A stretch of DNA of 35,567 nucleotides from Asticcacaulis sp. (GTDB taxonomy: Bacteria > Pseudomonadota > Alphaproteobacteria > Caulobacterales > Caulobacteraceae): the NCBI RefSeq assembly GCF_027484505.1, contig NZ_JAIXSV010000331.1, positions 1-35,567 on the forward strand, written 5' to 3'. Both the position numbers and the translations under genes were made by a program. The notes beneath the pieces are model-generated. The model worked only from the letters and a program-made list of their open reading frames with translations. It ran no database searches and was not told where the DNA came from. Below are positions 1 to 7,745 of this stretch, piece after piece. Each line of letters begins with the position of its first letter. Positions within the stretch are counted from its first letter, which is position 1.

Positions 1-2
1 AA

Positions 3-62
3 TTCCACGGGGTAACCTCGGTCCCGAAGCTTTCCGCTGATCGAACTGCGGCGAAACGGTAG
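3..62 (+). other. Possible 3' end of an upstream gene
   Basis: An open frame runs in from the left edge and stops with TAG at 60-62, giving about 19 residues. It could be the C-terminus of a gene lying mostly outside the window, but the fragment is too short to recognise and nothing else supports it. Confidence 0.2.
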
Positions 63-211
63 CCGCAGACGGCAACGGGGCTATGAGGCCATCACCTCAG
101 CGATGGCATCATGGCGCTTACTCTGTGGAGGAGACGCGCCTGATGCCCGGCACTCGAAGCCCGCCGGTTGTCATGCTGATCCTTCTGAGCCCCAGCGAAA
201 GGGACAGGCCC

Positions 212-322
212 ATGAAACCCGGACACCATCTTTACCCTAACGATGAACTGACAAACGAACTTGAGGCACTGGCCAGAAAGCGCGGCGCGTCGAAGTCCAC
301 CAAAAGGGAGGGCGCGAGATGA
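212..322 (+). CDS. Small hypothetical protein upstream of the excisionase-like gene
   Basis: This is a 36-codon frame whose ATG at 212 follows a purine-rich GGGACAGG stretch. It ends in TGA at 320-322, overlapping the ATG of the next gene in an ATGA arrangement typical of translational coupling. The frame is open further upstream, to about 83, but the proline- and arginine-rich extension looks non-coding, so the internal ATG is preferred. The product is short, hydrophilic and has a basic C-terminus (several K and R). I do not recognise a family. Position and coupling suggest a small accessory gene of the same integrated element as the excisionase-like protein. Confidence 0.4.
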   Translation: MKPGHHLYPNDELTNELEALARKRGASKSTKREGAR

Positions 323-630
323 CGGTAATAATTACTCAAAACACGCAGAAGCTCGCCTACCGCATTGACGAGGCCGTCAAGGCTAGCGGCTTGGGGCGGT
401 CATTCCTGTACGAGCGCATGGCTGACGGATCGCTCAAGTCCATAAAGATCGGCGGGCGCAGGTTGATATTGAGGGACGAATTAGTGGCGTTTTTGAAATG
501 CGAGAAACCCGTTTCGCTTAGTGCCGCCGTATGCTCTGTCGGACCAGAAGGGGCGAGCGTTTCGCGTCTACAGGCGCTGCCTGGCCCCGTAGAGGCGCCA
601 AACAGTCAAATGATCTTGCCACTCGAATAA
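319..630 (+). CDS. Excisionase/AlpA-like helix-turn-helix DNA-binding protein
   Basis: The 103-residue protein has a short winged helix-turn-helix of the excisionase/MerR-like type at about residues 11-55. Its signature is the sequence around AYRIDEAVKASGLGRSFLYE followed by the basic wing GGRRLIL and the motif RDELVAFL. Proteins of this kind act as recombination directionality factors or as small regulators of integrated elements. The C-terminal half is low in recognisable features. The start overlaps the preceding stop (ATGA) and has GGGAGGG just upstream. An integrase remnant and integrase-type repeats about 160-400 bp downstream support membership of a decayed prophage or genomic island. 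Whether it works as an excisionase or only as a regulator cannot be told from sequence. Confidence 0.75.
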   Translation: MTVIITQNTQKLAYRIDEAVKASGLGRSFLYERMADGSLKSIKIGGRRLILRDELVAFLKCEKPVSLSAAVCSVGPEGASVSRLQALPGPVEAPNSQMILPLE

Positions 631-1027
631 TCACAGAAATCGGCGACTTAATTGGCATTCTATAGCTAGAGGTTTAATGCGCTTTTTCTCAAAAAGTCCG
701 AAAAGTGGGGTACACTGCGAATTCGGGGCTCATGATGAAACCCGCAAAACCTTGCCGCACAAGGACTCGTACCCAGAGCAGATTTTATTTTGGGGGTACG
801 AATGGGGGTATGGAGAATTTATCTGTCGTTTTAATAAATTGAATTCAAATACTTAATTTCACTATTCGAGTCCGTGCTCAGCGTCCGGCGAAGTTGAAAA
901 ACCCTTAAAATATGCTGTGTTATCGGTGTGCTCATCCGAGATGATCCGCTCTTGTCCGCCGTTATTCGGGCCAATTGGGGGTATTTCTAGGGGTACGCGA
1001 TAAACTCCAATTTTGCGATACCCCCAA
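631..1027. other. Gene-free stretch with integrase-type TGGGGGTA repeats
   Basis: No convincing coding frame lies here. The octamer TGGGGGTA occurs directly at 791-798, 803-810 and 976-983, a degenerate AGGGGTA occurs at 989-995, and the inverse complement TACCCCCA is at 1019-1026, two bases before the integrase-like ATG. Such boxes are common upstream of DUF4102-type tyrosine integrases and probably serve as arm-type binding sites near the attachment site. I cannot define the attachment core because no second copy is visible in the window. Confidence 0.55.
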
Positions 1028-1102
1028 ATGGCGCTCACAGACTCCGCGATCCGTTCGGCGAGGCTACGCGCATCTCGACTGGCGCACAGATGCAAGGGGT
1101 AA
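1028..1102 (+). pseudogene. 5' remnant of a DUF4102-type tyrosine integrase
   Basis: The ATG at 1028 begins the residues MALTDSAIRSAR, which match the very characteristic N-terminus of P4-like/DUF4102 (arm-binding domain) integrases. After about 12 codons the similarity ends and the frame stops at 1100-1102. The TACCCCCA box just upstream supports the assignment. The rest of the integrase (normally about 400 residues) is missing. The sequence continues into histidine-kinase coding sequence in another frame, so a deletion or illegitimate recombination appears to have fused the two. The call rests on a short match and would be strengthened by a homology search. Confidence 0.6.
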
Positions 1103-1853
1103 ACTGTGGGTTCATGTCAGCGAGAAACCGCAGATGCTTGAGGAGCAGGGCCTGGTGGAGATCGCCGAGCTTAGCCGCAGCTTCAACCGCATGACTCAGC
1201 GCCTGACCGAGATCGAGGATAATCGCGCGCTGGTTCTGGCGGGGATTTCGCATGATTTGCGCACGCCCCTCGCCAAGCTGCGGCTGACGCTGGATATGGC
1301 CTCCATCGCGGATACGGACCTGCGTCTTACTGCTGAGCGTCAGGTGGAAACTATTGAGTGCATCCTGGCGCAGTTTCTGGTGTTCGCCAGAGGATTTGAA
1401 GCGGAAGCGGTCGAATCTTTATCGCTGAATGCCGTGATAAGTTCGGTGGCTGCCGACTACGCACAGGCAGGCGTGGAGATCAGCCTGCCTGACACTGAAC
1501 AGATACTCACGGGGCGTCGCGAAGCGGTGCGGCGTCTGCTGTGTAATCTCATCGAGAATGCCTTGCGCTATGGACAAGCACCGGTGACGGTCTTTGCCGT
1601 AACCGTCGAAGAGTAGCTTCGCTTTGGGGTGCGCGATCAGGGCGAGGGGATACACCCGAAACAGGCCGAACTGCTGATCAAGCCCTTTGTCAGATGGGAA
1701 GAGGCGCGCCAGCCCGTCGCCGGTCAGGTGCCGGCCGAGGGTGTCGGTCTCGGCCTCGCCATGGCGCGTCAGATTACGCGGTTGCACGACTGGGAGTTGA
1801 CCTTCAAACAAACCAACGGTGGCTTTGAAGTTGCGATTGAAGCGGGGCGCTGA
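1064..1853 (+). pseudogene. EnvZ-like sensor histidine kinase, 5'-truncated and with an in-frame amber stop
   Basis: The frame encodes the end of a HAMP segment (ELSRSFNRMTQRL), a HisKA phospho-acceptor box (ISHDLRTPLAKLRL, His codon 1251-1253), an N-box (NLIENALRYG), a G1 box (DQGEGI) and a G2 box (GVGLGLAMARQI), in the order of an EnvZ-type kinase. The sensor domain and both membrane segments are missing, because the frame joins integrase-derived DNA at about 1064. A TAG at 1614-1616 interrupts the same frame between the N-box and the G1 box; reading continues in frame to TGA at 1851-1853, so this is a point nonsense change and not a frameshift. No partner response regulator is seen. The gene must be non-functional as a membrane sensor. 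Confidence 0.8.
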
Positions 1854-2092
1854 TCAACTGTCGAAAACAGAGGTTAACCGACGTCTATACCAATCGTAAC
1901 AGGCTCTGCGTCCTCGTCTAAAGCCAAATCTCATTTCCGCTTCGGGCGTTGGCAGGTTTTTGTCGGGAATATCCGCCTTTGGGCACTTACACGCCACCGT
2001 CGCAATGGCGTAGACTGATACGGAAATTCGACAACTGCTTAAATCATCGGGGGGAGTGTAGGCGTTTGGTGGAGTTATGTCGCCCAAAAGTC
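1854..2092. other. Gene-free stretch between two pseudogenes
   Basis: No frame on either strand resembles a known protein. It lies between the kinase pseudogene and the dnaE2 remnant and is probably decayed DNA from the same rearrangement. Confidence 0.4.
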
Positions 2093-2306
2093 CCGATTGC
2101 AGCAAGCGTCATTCCGCGAGCGAGCAGGAAGGTAGGGGAGGCAGCCGCAATGCCCGAACCCCAAGTAATTCTCAAACCCATGACGGGCCGGGGCCGGGGT
2201 GGTCGAAGACTATAATCACCTGGGCCTCACTCTCGGAACACATCCGGTCTCGTTCCTGCGCGAAGAGTTGCACCAGCGCGGTCTGATGACCTGCGAGGGT
2301 CGGTAG
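2093..2306 (+). pseudogene. dnaE2: Remnant of error-prone DNA polymerase DnaE2 (ImuC), frameshifted
   Basis: Two frames together give a DnaE2 signature. The first ends in PEPQVILKPMTG (from the ATG at 2150). The second, one frame over, starts at 2199 with VVEDY and continues through LGLTLGTHPVSFLREEL to a TAG at 2304-2306. In intact DnaE2 these pieces are contiguous (a PEP-V-L-MT-GREVVEDY-TGL-L-HPVAFLR pattern) in the C-terminal part, ahead of the OB-fold. The frame change falls in the GC-rich run near 2185-2200. More than 900 residues that would precede it and the C-terminal end are absent. DnaE2 normally works with ImuA/ImuB in damage-induced mutagenesis; neither is present here. Confidence 0.7.
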
Positions 2307-2434
2307 ACCCAAACGTCGTGAAGGCTCTGATGCACCGATTACCGAATGTTTGGGGTTCGTAATCCCTGTATCAGATGCTAATTTGGCTATGATCACAAGA
2401 CTGGCATAGAAACTCAGCCTGTGCAGGGGAGGGT
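2307..2434. promoter_or_regulatory. Leader region of the two-component operon
   Basis: These 128 bp precede the propeller kinase gene. A degenerate relative of the AACCGCATG palindrome can be read at 2339-2357 but is one base short and asymmetric. GGGGAGG just before 2435 serves as the ribosome-binding site. No clear -35/-10 pair was identified. Confidence 0.3.
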
Positions 2435-5386
2435 ATGGTGAGGCTGATAAGGCACGCAATTATCGCCCTCTTTTGCCTATGGCCGCCAGTTGCGCTGGCT
2501 CAGGCTGCCTTTTTCGAGTCCTTCACACAGGATCAGGGACTAAATGACGGCGAGGTCAGTGCCCTTGCGCAGGACGGGGACGGCTTTATCTGGATCGGTG
2601 CCGACAGCGGCCTGATCCGCTATGATGGTGTCAGGTTTCAGCACTGGTTTAATCCCGGCTATATTCTGGATATGCAGACCGCGCCGGATGGCTGTGTATT
2701 CTTCAGGACAAGAGCGCTCCTCATCTACCGTATGTGCAGCGGGCAGGCGAAAGCCTTAACCGGGCCTGATGGGGCTTTCCTTTATGCCTCAAGCTTTACT
2801 CTCGACGCAGCGGGCAGGCTGGTCGCTGTCAGAGACGGGAGTATCTGGATTCGGGAAAAGAGTGGCTGGCAGGCGCTGGCGGACGCCTGGCATGGCTCGC
2901 AAAAAGCGCGCCGGGTTTTCGCGCTGAATACCAGCGATGAGCTGGGCGTTATTACCGGCGAAGGGGCTTATCTGATCACCAGAACCGGCGGGCAAAGAGT
3001 GATAGAGGCGCGGCATCTGACTGCCATCATACGCCGTGATGCGCACAGCCTGTTCGTGGCGGGGGTTTCGGCTGACAAAGGCAGCGACGATCTCTGGCTT
3101 ATTGAAAAGGGCAGGGTGCACAACCTCAAACGTCCGGAAGGACGCTTTCTGTCGTGGGTAATGCGCAATGGCACCTTGTGGCTGTCTTCGGATACCTATC
3201 TTTTCTCCGTAAGCGTTGAAAACCGGACGCGGCTGATGCAGCAAAGCGAAGGCATAAACAGCGGCGGTCCCCTTCTGGTGGATCGGGAAAACAGTCTCTG
3301 GCTGGGAACATTCACGCGCCTCTTGCGCTTTCCGGAACCGGAGACCGCCAATTGGCAGGAGCCTCAGGGGCTGAAGGTCAACCATGTCTATCGCCTTTTC
3401 GCCAGCCAGAAGGATGTTTGGGTGACGTCCTGGAAGTATGGTGCCAACCGGTTTTCGCGCATAGAGGGAAGCCTTCGGGCCGAGAGTTTGCCGGGAGCAA
3501 AAGGCGTCGTGTGCAGCGATGGCCGTCTGGTCTGGCATGTGGGCGAAAGCGGACAGCCGGGAGGCCCTTACAGTCAGCCGGTACCGGACGCCGAAATCTG
3601 GGGGTGCTATACCGATGAGAGCGGCGCACAGTGGTTGGCGGCAAGCGAAGGTCTGTTTGTCCGTGAAGGCAACGCCGGCTATCGCCTTGCGCTCGGCGGA
3701 TTTGGCAAAAGGGTGGGGTTTGTGGCCCTGTGGCCTTCGCAGGAAGGCGGCTTCTGGTTGTCAGATGGCTTTACCACCTGCCTGTGGCGTCCGCGGCCGC
3801 GGGTTTATGAGCGGTGTTTTCAGCCGCGCGATTATGAGCGGGTCTTCGACGGCGCAGAACTGCCGGACGGGCGGCTTTGGGTGATCAAGGAATCGGATCG
3901 TCCGGAAAAGGCTCCGTCGGGCCTCTCAGAGGTGGTCAACGGCCAGTGGCGCGATCTGGCGGGCAGTACCTGGACCCCAGGACAGGGGCTGTTGCATATA
4001 CGTCCGAGTCCTAGGGGCGGGTACTGGATTTCCGGCAAGGGGACGCTGCTGCGTATCGCCCCCTGTCGGAATTGCCAGGAAGGGTGGCAGACTCTGGAAG
4101 CCCCGGCCACCGCGCAGGGACTGGCTGGCAACAGCGCCAAGGACGTGATCGAAGTCGCGAGCGGTGATTTATGGATTGCGGGCAATAACGGCGTTTGGCG
4201 CATCCCGGCGGCGGCGCGGTCCGCCCAACCGGTGGTTAAGGGCGTGCGCATCCTTCAGGTGAACATCGACGGGCGCGCCGTGATCGGCAGACAGTTTCAG
4301 ATGAATCCCCGGAATGGGGTGATGGAGATTGTCTTCACGGCCCTGTCTTACAAACAGGCCAATCTTGTCACCTACCGGTATCGGTCCGGGCCGGACCAGC
4401 GCTGGACCGATCTGGGACACCAGACGCGACTCCAATGGACGCGCCCCAGACCGGGAGACTACCGGCTACAGATTTCCGCCGCCCAAGACGGCGTTCAGTG
4501 GACGCCTCCAGCGGAGGTGCAGGTAAAGGTGGTGCCGCCGTGGTTCCAGAGCCTGCCGGCACTGATCTGTTATGCCGGCATCTGCGTGGGGCTTCTATGG
4601 GGGGCCTACTATCTGCGTGTGCGGCATCTGCTGGCGCTTGAACGACAGCGCACCCGCATTGCTATGGATCTCCACGATGAGTTGGGGGCCTCCCTGAGCA
4701 GCATCGCCATGCTGGCCACGGCGGCGCGCTATGGCCGGGAGACGGGCGATACCGACAACCTCACCTCTCAGATCGCCAGTCTGGCGCACCGCAGCGGACT
4801 GAGCCTGCGCAGTCTGGGGCAGACCTTGGCGGTACAGGCGGCGGACGCCGACCGCTTCGCATGGGAGGTCGCCTCGCAGGCGCGCAGTCTGATGCCGACA
4901 CCAACGCCGCGAGTGCATCTTGAACTCGTCACCGATGCGAAGGCCGTCTATTTCTTTGCCCATCTGCGACGTCAGGTTCTCCTGATCCTGATTGAGGCAC
5001 TCACCAACATCAAAAAACACGCTCAGGCTTCTGAAGTGATCATTCGCCTCAGGCCTGAAACGGAAGGGGGGCTGTGGGAACTGTGTGTCGAGGACAATGG
5101 AAAGGGTATGGGTGAGGAAGGACTCGGCTCGGGCATGATGCATATGCAGCGGCGGGCCGAGGCTGTGGGGGCCCGGCTTAATGTAGACAGCTGGTCTCCG
5201 GGCGGAACGCGTATCCGTCTGCTTTTTTCGCCCTCAAGGTTTAAATCGGGGCGTATTCCGCCGCCGTCCATTGCGGGGGGATCAAGTTCTGGCATTCAAT
5301 CTGTATTATCGGGTGTGGGTTTTCTGAAGAAGAGGGCGAATGTGATGCTTAGGCGCGCTACCCGCAGAGAGACGAAGGAGGGGTAG
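2435..5386 (+). CDS. Sensor histidine kinase with periplasmic beta-propeller (two-component regulator propeller type)
   Basis: The 983-residue product begins with a signal peptide (MVRLIRHAIIALFCLWPPVALAQ). A long periplasmic region follows with propeller-type repeats, for example WIGADSGLIRYDG near residue 50, LWLGTFTRLLRF and LWIAGNNGVWRI, and then a Y_Y_Y-like domain at about 620-700. A membrane segment lies near 700-722. The cytoplasmic part has a HisKA_3 box with His747 in MDLHDELGASLSSI, an N-box with Asn858, a G1 box VEDNGKGM and a final GGTRIRL. This is the architecture of NarL-partner kinases that sense a ligand in the periplasm. The last 40 or so residues after the ATPase domain form an unusual basic tail. 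The GTG at 2438 is an alternative start. The response regulator gene follows 2 nt later, so the two form one operon. The ligand is unknown. Confidence 0.92.
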   Translation: MVRLIRHAIIALFCLWPPVALAQAAFFESFTQDQGLNDGEVSALAQDGDGFIWIGADSGLIRYDGVRFQHWFNPGYILDMQTAPDGCVFFRTRALLIYRMCSGQAKALTGPDGAFLYASSFTLDAAGRLVAVRDGSIWIREKSGWQALADAWHGSQKARRVFALNTSDELGVITGEGAYLITRTGGQRVIEARHLTAIIRRDAHSLFVAGVSADKGSDDLWLIEKGRVHNLKRPEGRFLSWVMRNGTLWLSSDTYLFSVSVENRTRLMQQSEGINSGGPLLVDRENSLWLGTFTRLLRFPEPETANWQEPQGLKVNHVYRLFASQKDVWVTSWKYGANRFSRIEGSLRAESLPGAKGVVCSDGRLVWHVGESGQPGGPYSQPVPDAEIWGCYTDESGAQWLAASEGLFVREGNAGYRLALGGFGKRVGFVALWPSQEGGFWLSDGFTTCLWRPRPRVYERCFQPRDYERVFDGAELPDGRLWVIKESDRPEKAPSGLSEVVNGQWRDLAGSTWTPGQGLLHIRPSPRGGYWISGKGTLLRIAPCRNCQEGWQTLEAPATAQGLAGNSAKDVIEVASGDLWIAGNNGVWRIPAAARSAQPVVKGVRILQVNIDGRAVIGRQFQMNPRNGVMEIVFTALSYKQANLVTYRYRSGPDQRWTDLGHQTRLQWTRPRPGDYRLQISAAQDGVQWTPPAEVQVKVVPPWFQSLPALICYAGICVGLLWGAYYLRVRHLLALERQRTRIAMDLHDELGASLSSIAMLATAARYGRETGDTDNLTSQIASLAHRSGLSLRSLGQTLAVQAADADRFAWEVASQARSLMPTPTPRVHLELVTDAKAVYFFAHLRRQVLLILIEALTNIKKHAQASEVIIRLRPETEGGLWELCVEDNGKGMGEEGLGSGMMHMQRRAEAVGARLNVDSWSPGGTRIRLLFSPSRFKSGRIPPPSIAGGSSSGIQSVLSGVGFLKKRANVMLRRATRRETKEG

Positions 5387-5388
5387 GG

Positions 5389-6054
5389 TTGGGACAGGAG
5401 CGTCACCTGATCATCGTGGACGATGACACGGCTTTCCGTGAAAGCCTGCGCACGCTTATGCGGGCCGCTCATCTGTTTGAGCGCATCAGTCTCTTTGCCG
5501 ACGCCGACCAGTTTATGCGCTGGGCGAAGTCGGCACCCGGTGCTGAGACGCTGTGTGATCTCGTCCTGATGGATCTGAACATGCCCCGAATGAACGGGCT
5601 CGAACTCCTGAGGGCGGTCAAGGCGCAGTGGCCGCTGACCTGCGTTTTCATGCTGACCGTCTATGATGAACCCGCTCAGGTTATGGCAGCGGTTAGCGGC
5701 GGAGCCGATGGTTATCTGCTGAAAGGGAGTGACCCGGAGACTTTGCTTCAGGACATCTCTCAGGCGACGCGTCATGGCGCGGGCCTTTCCCCCGGTCTTA
5801 CCCGAACCCTTATTGACGCTGTCCGCCTGCTTTCACCGCAGCCGGTCGCCCACCCGCCGTCCGCGACCCTGAGTGCGCGTCAGGTAGAGATACTCAGGGC
5901 GCTAAGTGAGGGGCAGTCCTATCAGGAGGCCGCGCAGGGGCTGAACATCTCTCTGGATACCGTCCGCTGGCACATCCGCAAAATATACGGAGCGCTTGAG
6001 GTACAATGCGCCGCTCAGGCCGTGGCAAAAGCGCTAACCTTGCGTCTGATCTGA
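5389..6054 (+). CDS. NarL/FixJ-type response regulator (REC plus LuxR HTH)
   Basis: The 221-residue protein has an N-terminal receiver domain with acidic residues D11-D12, phospho-acceptor D62 in LVLMDLNMP, T90 and K112, and a C-terminal LuxR-type helix-turn-helix (LSARQVEILRALSEGQSYQEAAQGLNI, then DTVRWHIRKIYGAL). It starts with TTG at 5389, supported by AAGGAGGGG at 5375-5383 with 5-nt spacing. It follows the propeller kinase by 2 nt and is almost certainly its cognate output regulator. Proteins of this class bind palindromic sites of about 20 bp. The three AACCGCATG-type palindromes downstream are good candidates (see findings). Confidence 0.93.
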   Translation: MGQERHLIIVDDDTAFRESLRTLMRAAHLFERISLFADADQFMRWAKSAPGAETLCDLVLMDLNMPRMNGLELLRAVKAQWPLTCVFMLTVYDEPAQVMAAVSGGADGYLLKGSDPETLLQDISQATRHGAGLSPGLTRTLIDAVRLLSPQPVAHPPSATLSARQVEILRALSEGQSYQEAAQGLNISLDTVRWHIRKIYGALEVQCAAQAVAKALTLRLI

Positions 6055-6107
6055 GGCAGAGACGGGTTGAGACCGCGAGAGGGAATGCAGGCGCGTAAAC
6101 GGGTGGC

Positions 6108-6127
6108 AACCACATGTATATGCGGTT
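6108..6127. promoter_or_regulatory. Palindromic operator candidate, site A
   Basis: AACCACATGTATATGCGGTT, 62 nt upstream of the ATG at 6190. It matches site C at 17 of 20 positions and also matches site B when read on the opposite strand. Probable binding site for the neighbouring LuxR-type response regulator (inference). Confidence 0.6.
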
Positions 6128-6189
6128 CTGGGGGGACGCATATGGTGTAGGGTTGTGCGCAATATCGCTCGCGGAGCCGGTTAAGGCCT

Positions 6190-7023
6190 ATGTTTCCAAG
6201 TATCTCACAGCGTCTCCTGTGTATGATCGGACTATTACTGATGGCGTCGCCGGTCATGGCTGAGCCTGAAAGGCCCGTGCTCATGCCCTATGCCCCCGGG
6301 TACTCCGAACCGGTGGGTGTTAACGCGGAAGGGGCTGAAGGCGAGGTGCATCGCGCCCTTTCACTGGGGCCGGCAAGTCAGCCTGCCCTCTCGGGGTTTG
6401 TGTTCAGGACGCAGACCGGGGCATCGGGATGGTCTCATCTGGCCGTGACTGCGGATTCCTCCGTTGCGAGGCTGAGCCTGCGTCAGGGGGATCAGACTTT
6501 CAGATTTACCGCTCAGGCCCACTGGTGGGCCGGTACATTTGAACGGCGTGTTATCCGGCTTAAGGGCCGGTCGCGGGCGTCAGGGGCCATAGATGTGCCT
6601 GCGGGCTATGTGGCGGTACTTCAGGGGTTTGACATTCGCAGTCCACGGGCCGCCGGGCCTCTGCGGGCATTTTCCCTGACACTTGCCGATGACGGCCGCC
6701 ATGTCGAACTGGTGCTGCGAAACGGGCAGCCCTGGGAGGCCGAGATCAGTTATGTGCTTGTCCCGTCCGAACGCCTCCGCCGTAAGGCAACAGTTGATGG
6801 TACGCCTGCCGGCAGTCTGACCGTGCCGGCACAGCAGATAGGGTCTGTGGAGGCGTCTGAAAAGCGTGTGCTGACGGGTTTTGAATTCCTGCCCAAACGA
6901 CAAGGTGTTGTCACCGCGGCGCTGGGTATTGAACTGCAAAGTGCTGAGCCTCGCGTCGTTCTCGAAGGGCCAGAAGGACCCGCAGCCTTACGCTGGCGTG
7001 TGCACTTTGTGACGGTGGATTAG
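6190..7023 (+). CDS. Secreted protein with three internal repeats, function unknown
   Basis: The 277-residue protein begins with a signal peptide (MFPSISQRLLCMIGLLLMASPVMA). I do not recognise a family. The mature part appears to hold three related units of about 50 residues, at roughly 66-112, 141-192 and 226-277. Each starts with an L-x-GF motif (ALSGFVF, VLQGFDI, VLTGFEF), continues through an alternating hydrophobic strand pattern, and ends near an LRxG or LEGP turn followed by a final strand. This suggests a repeated beta-sandwich. It is located just downstream of the two-component genes, and the palindrome at 6108-6127 lies upstream of it, so it is probably controlled by that system. 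AAGG upstream of 6190 is the likely ribosome-binding site. Confidence 0.8.
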   Translation: MFPSISQRLLCMIGLLLMASPVMAEPERPVLMPYAPGYSEPVGVNAEGAEGEVHRALSLGPASQPALSGFVFRTQTGASGWSHLAVTADSSVARLSLRQGDQTFRFTAQAHWWAGTFERRVIRLKGRSRASGAIDVPAGYVAVLQGFDIRSPRAAGPLRAFSLTLADDGRHVELVLRNGQPWEAEISYVLVPSERLRRKATVDGTPAGSLTVPAQQIGSVEASEKRVLTGFEFLPKRQGVVTAALGIELQSAEPRVVLEGPEGPAALRWRVHFVTVD

Positions 7024-7100
7024 ATCAAGGACTGAGCGCCTCGCCTGGTTCAAACATTTGTTTTTATTTACTTCTAACAAATGCTTTTTGGGAGACTGAG

Positions 7101-7643
7101 ATGAAGCAACAAGCCATTAAGGGGCTGGTCGTTTGTGTGGTTGTGGCGTCGATCGCCGCCTGCGGCAAACCCTCCGAAGGTGAGGCCGGGATCAGTGAGA
7201 AAAAGACGGCTACGGCCGCGAACAGCCAGAGCGCACCGGGGACCGCTGCCGCCGTCAATCCGGGCAGCCTGCTCAAAAGTGGCCTTTGGGCCATCAGCGT
7301 GACAGGGCAGGGACCAATGGGGATGAACGCCAAGGTCTGCATCGGAAAGGACTATGGCAAGGCGTTTTCAGGAGGTTTCACCAGCCATTCAAAAGGCTGC
7401 GACAGCGTGACCGCCCGTCAGGGGGGAGGCTCAATCATCGTGGAGGCCCGTTGTAAGGCCGGGGGCGGACAGATGAACATTCTTCAGACCATCACACCCC
7501 ACGGCGACACCCGATTTACGCAGGTGACTCAGATGCGTTTTGAACCGGCCCGACCCGGTATGCCCGAGATGAAAACGACGGCAGAAGGGGTTTATGATGG
7601 GCCATGCCCTGAGGGCATGAGCGAGGGCACGCTACAGCGTTAG
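7101..7643 (+). CDS. DUF3617-family lipoprotein
   Basis: The 180-residue protein has a lipoprotein signal peptide with lipobox SIAAC (Cys near residue 21), then a low-complexity linker rich in A, S and E. A DUF3617-like domain follows: GLWAISVTG, CIGKDYGKAF, a second Cys in KGCDSV, VEARCKAGGGQMN and a final C in DGPCPEGM. DUF3617 proteins are small periplasmic or lipid-anchored proteins of unknown role that are common in Proteobacteria. The start has GGGAG about 9 nt upstream. An inverted repeat, ATTTGTT with AACAAAT, lies within 7045-7085. A strong terminator follows the gene. Confidence 0.8.
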   Translation: MKQQAIKGLVVCVVVASIAACGKPSEGEAGISEKKTATAANSQSAPGTAAAVNPGSLLKSGLWAISVTGQGPMGMNAKVCIGKDYGKAFSGGFTSHSKGCDSVTARQGGGSIIVEARCKAGGGQMNILQTITPHGDTRFTQVTQMRFEPARPGMPEMKTTAEGVYDGPCPEGMSEGTLQR

Positions 7644-7684
7644 GTGGGCCACGCCGAGAAGGCTACATCGAAGGATACCTCAAG

Positions 7685-7720
7685 AAGCGCCTCCAGGCAT
7701 AGGGCCTGAGGCGCTTCCTT
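7685..7720 (+). terminator. Rho-independent terminator after the DUF3617 gene
   Basis: A 9-bp perfect stem (AAGCGCCTC at 7685-7693 with GAGGCGCTT at 7708-7716), extended inside by AGGC/GCCT across one bulged base, is followed by TTCCTTTT. It lies between converging genes, so it may also limit read-through from the minus strand, although the T-rich tail points to the plus strand. Confidence 0.8.
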
Positions 7721-7745
7721 TTCGTGGTCTCCCCCTCCAAACCGC

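Noticed and set aside
1-1100. A tRNA gene as integration site of the decayed element
   Set aside because: No cloverleaf or T-arm sequence could be made out on either strand in this stretch.
2339-2357. A possible fourth copy of the AACCGCATG palindrome upstream of the kinase gene
   Set aside because: About 15 of 19 positions fit, but one base is missing at the centre and the dyad is broken, so it is too weak to list as a site. It could still be a low-affinity autoregulatory site.
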